This document shows, piece after piece, positions 63,601-64,000 of a DNA stretch of 64,000 nt. Both the position numbers and the translations under genes were made by a program. Under the pieces are notes generated by a model. The model saw only the letters and a program-made list of their open reading frames with translations, was not told the DNA's origin and searched no databases. The DNA comes from Alphaproteobacteria bacterium WMHbin7 (GTDB lineage: Bacteria; Pseudomonadota; Alphaproteobacteria; Rhodospirillales; WMHbin7), in the NCBI GenBank assembly GCA_002753155.1, contig PDZW01000004.1:1-64000 (forward strand). The letters run 5' to 3'. The stretch's first letter is position 1, and each line of letters opens with the position of its first letter.

Positions 63601-64000
63601 TTACCCCAGCACATCGACCATCTCGTCCGCTACCGTGATGGTAACGGGAAGTGCGGCCAGAATATCGCCGTCAGCCTGAACCGGAGCTTCGCAAGGCCCT
63701 TCGATGACGATGTTTCTTCCCAGAAGGCTTAAGGCGTCGGGCAAGGTGTCAAGGCGCCCCATGACCAGGGCCGCAGCGTAACGCAGGACATTTTTGATGC
63801 CAGGGCGCTGCAACAGGCGCACCTCGAAACCTGGCTTTTCCAGGTCGGCCTTGGGGGCCGCCACGAAGGGGCCGCCATAGAGGGGGCCGTTGCATACCAC
63901 CGCCGTCACAGCATGATGCGCATGTCCGTCCACGCTGACCGTCAATGTGGGAAACGGATATTTGAAGGCGCCGCCGATGGTTTCGACCACATAGGCCAAG
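63601..64000 (-). CDS. Diacylglycerol/sphingosine-kinase-like lipid kinase, C-terminal part
   Basis: The visible 132 residues match the C-terminal beta-sandwich domain of YegS/DgkB-type lipid kinases: FPTLTVSVDGHAHHAVTAVV, CNGPLYGGPFVAAPKADLEK, VQADGDILAALPVTITV. The N-terminal catalytic domain lies beyond the right edge. The TTG start reported by the track is only an artefact of truncation. It would phosphorylate a membrane lipid. Confidence 0.8.
   Translation of the reverse strand, partial: LAYVVETIGGAFKYPFPTLTVSVDGHAHHAVTAVVCNGPLYGGPFVAAPKADLEKPGFEVRLLQRPGIKNVLRYAAALVMGRLDTLPDALSLLGRNIVIEGPCEAPVQADGDILAALPVTITVADEMVDVLG

Overview
The window looks like a chromosomal segment of a GC-rich alphaproteobacterium, most likely Rhodospirillales and Magnetospirillum-like. 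Support comes from gene order and content: a DUF4164-like gene, zapA, 6S RNA and 5-FCL in a row; hemC divergent from tsaD; hemD joined to a Mic60-like (COG4223) domain and followed by hemY; the anaerobic ubiquinone genes ubiT/U/V; two haemerythrins; and a VC_2705-type symporter with its DUF4212 partner. The genus is inferred from synteny and family content, not from a database search.

Layout. Positions 1-11.7 kb are an accessory island on the minus strand. It holds a putative three-gene defence operon: a 2067-aa DUF4011/SF1 helicase with a Vsr-like nuclease domain, an RloC-like ABC ATPase with a zinc hook, and a PD-(D/E)XK-like protein. On its upstream side lie an integrase C-terminal remnant and a decayed Fic gene. 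Positions 12-19 kb hold a Na+/acetate-type symporter operon, a divergent CBS/DUF294 regulator, two haemerythrin-like genes and epmA. Positions 19-30 kb are housekeeping: thiE, a MacAB-like exporter, tpx, zapA, 6S RNA, 5-FCL, a YmdB-like phosphodiesterase, a rhomboid protease, a palindromic intergenic element, a degenerate GGDEF protein and an OmpA-like protein. Positions 30-37.6 kb hold the minus-strand operon hemC, hemD-mic60, hemY, glycosyltransferase, cyaY. Divergent tsaD is followed by an AbiE-like toxin-antitoxin pair. Positions 37.6-46.6 kb hold an ATP-grasp/Rossmann gene pair, a secreted EndoU-type nuclease, and an overlapping trio of hybrid kinase, HD-GYP regulator and amino-acid-binding protein.

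Positions 46.6-52.4 kb hold ubiV, ubiU, ubiT and a ba3-type oxidase-like cluster. Its subunit I lacks two histidines expected at the active site, and its CuA subunit is unusually His-rich. Positions 52.6-63 kb hold a double cold-shock-domain protein and a glycogen/maltodextrin operon (glgB, glgX, malQ) running without a gap into tldE/pmbA and a HerA-type ATPase. The right end holds a RelE/ParE-type toxin-antitoxin pair and the 3' end of a lipid-kinase gene.

Most operons are tightly packed, with ATGA, GTGA or TAATG overlaps. Several ORF-track starts were shortened to starts with a Shine-Dalgarno sequence or an overlap. No tRNA, rRNA, CRISPR array or intact insertion sequence was recognised. 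The strongest candidates for something undescribed are the three-gene helicase/RloC-like/nuclease operon, the oxidase lacking high-spin haem and CuB ligands, the stand-alone secreted EndoU protein, and the palindromic element at 27.9-28.2 kb.
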